Under the pieces are notes generated by a model. The model had not been told where the DNA came from, ran no database searches, and worked only from the letters and a program-made list of their open reading frames with translations. Shown piece by piece: positions 32,925-33,845 of a stretch of DNA of 33,845 nucleotides. Both the position numbers and the translations under genes were made by a program. This DNA is from Cesiribacter andamanensis AMV16 (GTDB taxonomy: Bacteria; Bacteroidota; Bacteroidia; Cytophagales; Cyclobacteriaceae): assembly GCF_000348925.1 (NCBI RefSeq), contig NZ_AODQ01000039.1, positions 1 through 33,845 of the forward strand, read 5' to 3'. Each line of letters begins with the position of its first letter. The first letter of the stretch is position 1.

Positions 32925-33734
32925 TTAGGGCATTTCCTCAACCGTAAAGTTTACCATGATGATGTTCTGGCCGAAGACTTCCGGAGCATCGCCATTTTCG
33001 GGGAACGTATATTCACCATCTGCCGGGCTATCGACATGCAGCATCGGAAAGAGCTTCTGGCCGGGCTGCAGGTTTGTCTCATCCAGTTCTACTACCACAT
33101 TGGTAGTGGTACCGGCTTCCACCCAGGTTTTGCCGATAATGGCGGGTATTACAGGCTCGCCCATGCCGTTGTCATTGTGGATAACCAGCCAGCCATCAAC
33201 CGTTGCCCGTACCTCATCTATGACCACACTGTTGTTGCTGATGGGTTGATCCTGGGCGATAATAGCGGCAGACATCACCTCAATGGACTGCATCACCATA
33301 TTGCCCTGGGCATCGGTTAGGGGAGCATCTACAGAGGTGCTGGCATCAAACTCATAAGTGCCCATGACGCCTGCATCGGTGTGCAGCATTACCCAGAGGG
33401 TTTCGCCTTCCTGCAGGCTTACATCCTCCCGCAGCATGATGGCAACATCCATACTGCTGCCGGCAGGCAGCTGTTTGGGAATAGAGATAATGTCTGGCAC
33501 CACGGGTCCGCCCGCTGCTGAGGCCTTGTGCACCACAACCCAGCCAGCCTTGTCCATGCTTATGGCATCTACCCGAATGGTATTTGCGGAGAGCATCTGG
33601 TCGGCTACCTGCAGGCTGCCGCCGGGCTCCATCATCATCTCGGGTGCATCATCATCCTTGCATGAACTAAACAGGGCGCTGCTCAGCAGAAGGCCTCCAG
33701 CTAAAAATGTACGTGTTATGTGCTTGCGTAGCAT
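32925..33734 (-). CDS. Lipoprotein with two DUF7282-like repeats
   Basis: A 269-residue secreted lipoprotein: basic start MLRKHITRTF, hydrophobic segment and lipobox LFSSC with lipidation at C25, then a short acidic linker. Two similar domains follow, about 45-155 and 165-267, each with a V-D-x-x-x(6)-GW-V-V/I-H strand (VDAISMDKAGWVVVHK; IDEVRATVDGWLVIHN), then P-V-x-P-x-I-I and a MLH-D motif (LWVMLHTD; LFPMLHVD). This resembles DUF7282, best known from haloarchaea. Function is unknown. The start at 33734 puts the signal peptide at the N-terminus; the frame extends to 33833, but those 33 residues lack signal features. The cell location is probably the outer membrane. Confidence 0.75.
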   Translation of the reverse strand: MLRKHITRTFLAGGLLLSSALFSSCKDDDAPEMMMEPGGSLQVADQMLSANTIRVDAISMDKAGWVVVHKASAAGGPVVPDIISIPKQLPAGSSMDVAIMLREDVSLQEGETLWVMLHTDAGVMGTYEFDASTSVDAPLTDAQGNMVMQSIEVMSAAIIAQDQPISNNSVVIDEVRATVDGWLVIHNDNGMGEPVIPAIIGKTWVEAGTTTNVVVELDETNLQPGQKLFPMLHVDSPADGEYTFPENGDAPEVFGQNIIMVNFTVEEMP

Positions 33735-33845
33735 ACGTTGAAAATGGTTTGGTTTCCAATTGATTTGCAGTAGGTACGAAGCGTGCGGTCCGGCCGGATC
33801 TATGGCCACTAAGAAAAATGCAGAAACGCTCACCAGTCAAAAGAG

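Overview
The window reads as chromosomal DNA of a member of the Bacteroidota, most likely order Cytophagales. The signs are the gene order purH-mreB-mreC-mreD-mrdA-rodA, promoters of the TAnnTTTG type, a general lack of Shine-Dalgarno sequences before genes, a Ccm system with a CxxxY-type CcmE, and GTCATCYCGA-type palindromic intergenic repeats. Species cannot be fixed from the sequence. No rRNA, tRNA, CRISPR array, phage gene or transposase was seen.

Layout. (1) 1-5.7 kb, minus strand: the rod-shape and elongasome operon mreB, mreC, mreD, mrdA (PBP2), rodA, with an unusual 15-bp tandem array over the rodA stop codon. (2) 5.7-9.8 kb, minus: purH and purN (purine synthesis), a UbiA-type prenyltransferase and a DUF2520 Rossmann protein. 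(3) 9.9-14.6 kb, minus: cytochrome c maturation genes ccmB, ccmC, a ccmD-like gene, ccmE and ccmF; ccmA, ccmG and ccmH are not here. (4) 14.7-25.8 kb: a Wzx/Wzy-type surface polysaccharide locus, visibly AT-richer than its flanks. A Wzz-like gene points left. The rest run rightward: a decayed epimerase remnant, flippase, two GT4 transferases, a polymerase-like protein, a third GT4, an O-antigen ligase/polymerase family protein, a fourth GT4, and a WcaJ-like initiating phosphosugar transferase. Most neighbours overlap by a few bases. (5) 25.9-29.7 kb, minus: aspartate kinase, lumazine synthase, a membrane-anchored TPR protein and pyruvate dehydrogenase E1 alpha. (6) 29.9-32.6 kb, plus: recF, a diheme cytochrome c and a DUF721/DciA-like protein. 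(7) 32.6-33.8 kb: a 253-bp nested inverted-repeat element, then a lipoprotein with two DUF7282-like repeats on the minus strand.

How the genes work together. MreBCD, PBP2 and RodA form one machine for side-wall peptidoglycan. In the polysaccharide locus the WcaJ-like enzyme would load the first sugar phosphate on undecaprenyl phosphate, the four GT4 enzymes extend the unit, Wzx flips it, one of the two Wzy_C-like proteins polymerises it and Wzz sets chain length. No nucleotide-sugar synthesis gene, tyrosine kinase or outer-membrane exporter is present, so those steps must be encoded elsewhere. The Ccm genes would supply heme attachment for c-type cytochromes such as the diheme protein at 31.2 kb.

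The features most worth a second look are non-coding or degenerate: the tandem array carrying perfect Shine-Dalgarno sequences after rodA, a 21-bp sequence present three times at gene 3' ends and forming the ends of a nested palindromic element, the epimerase remnant at the head of the polysaccharide operon, and an inverted repeat that could hide the ccmB start codon. I did not find a clearly new multi-gene system.
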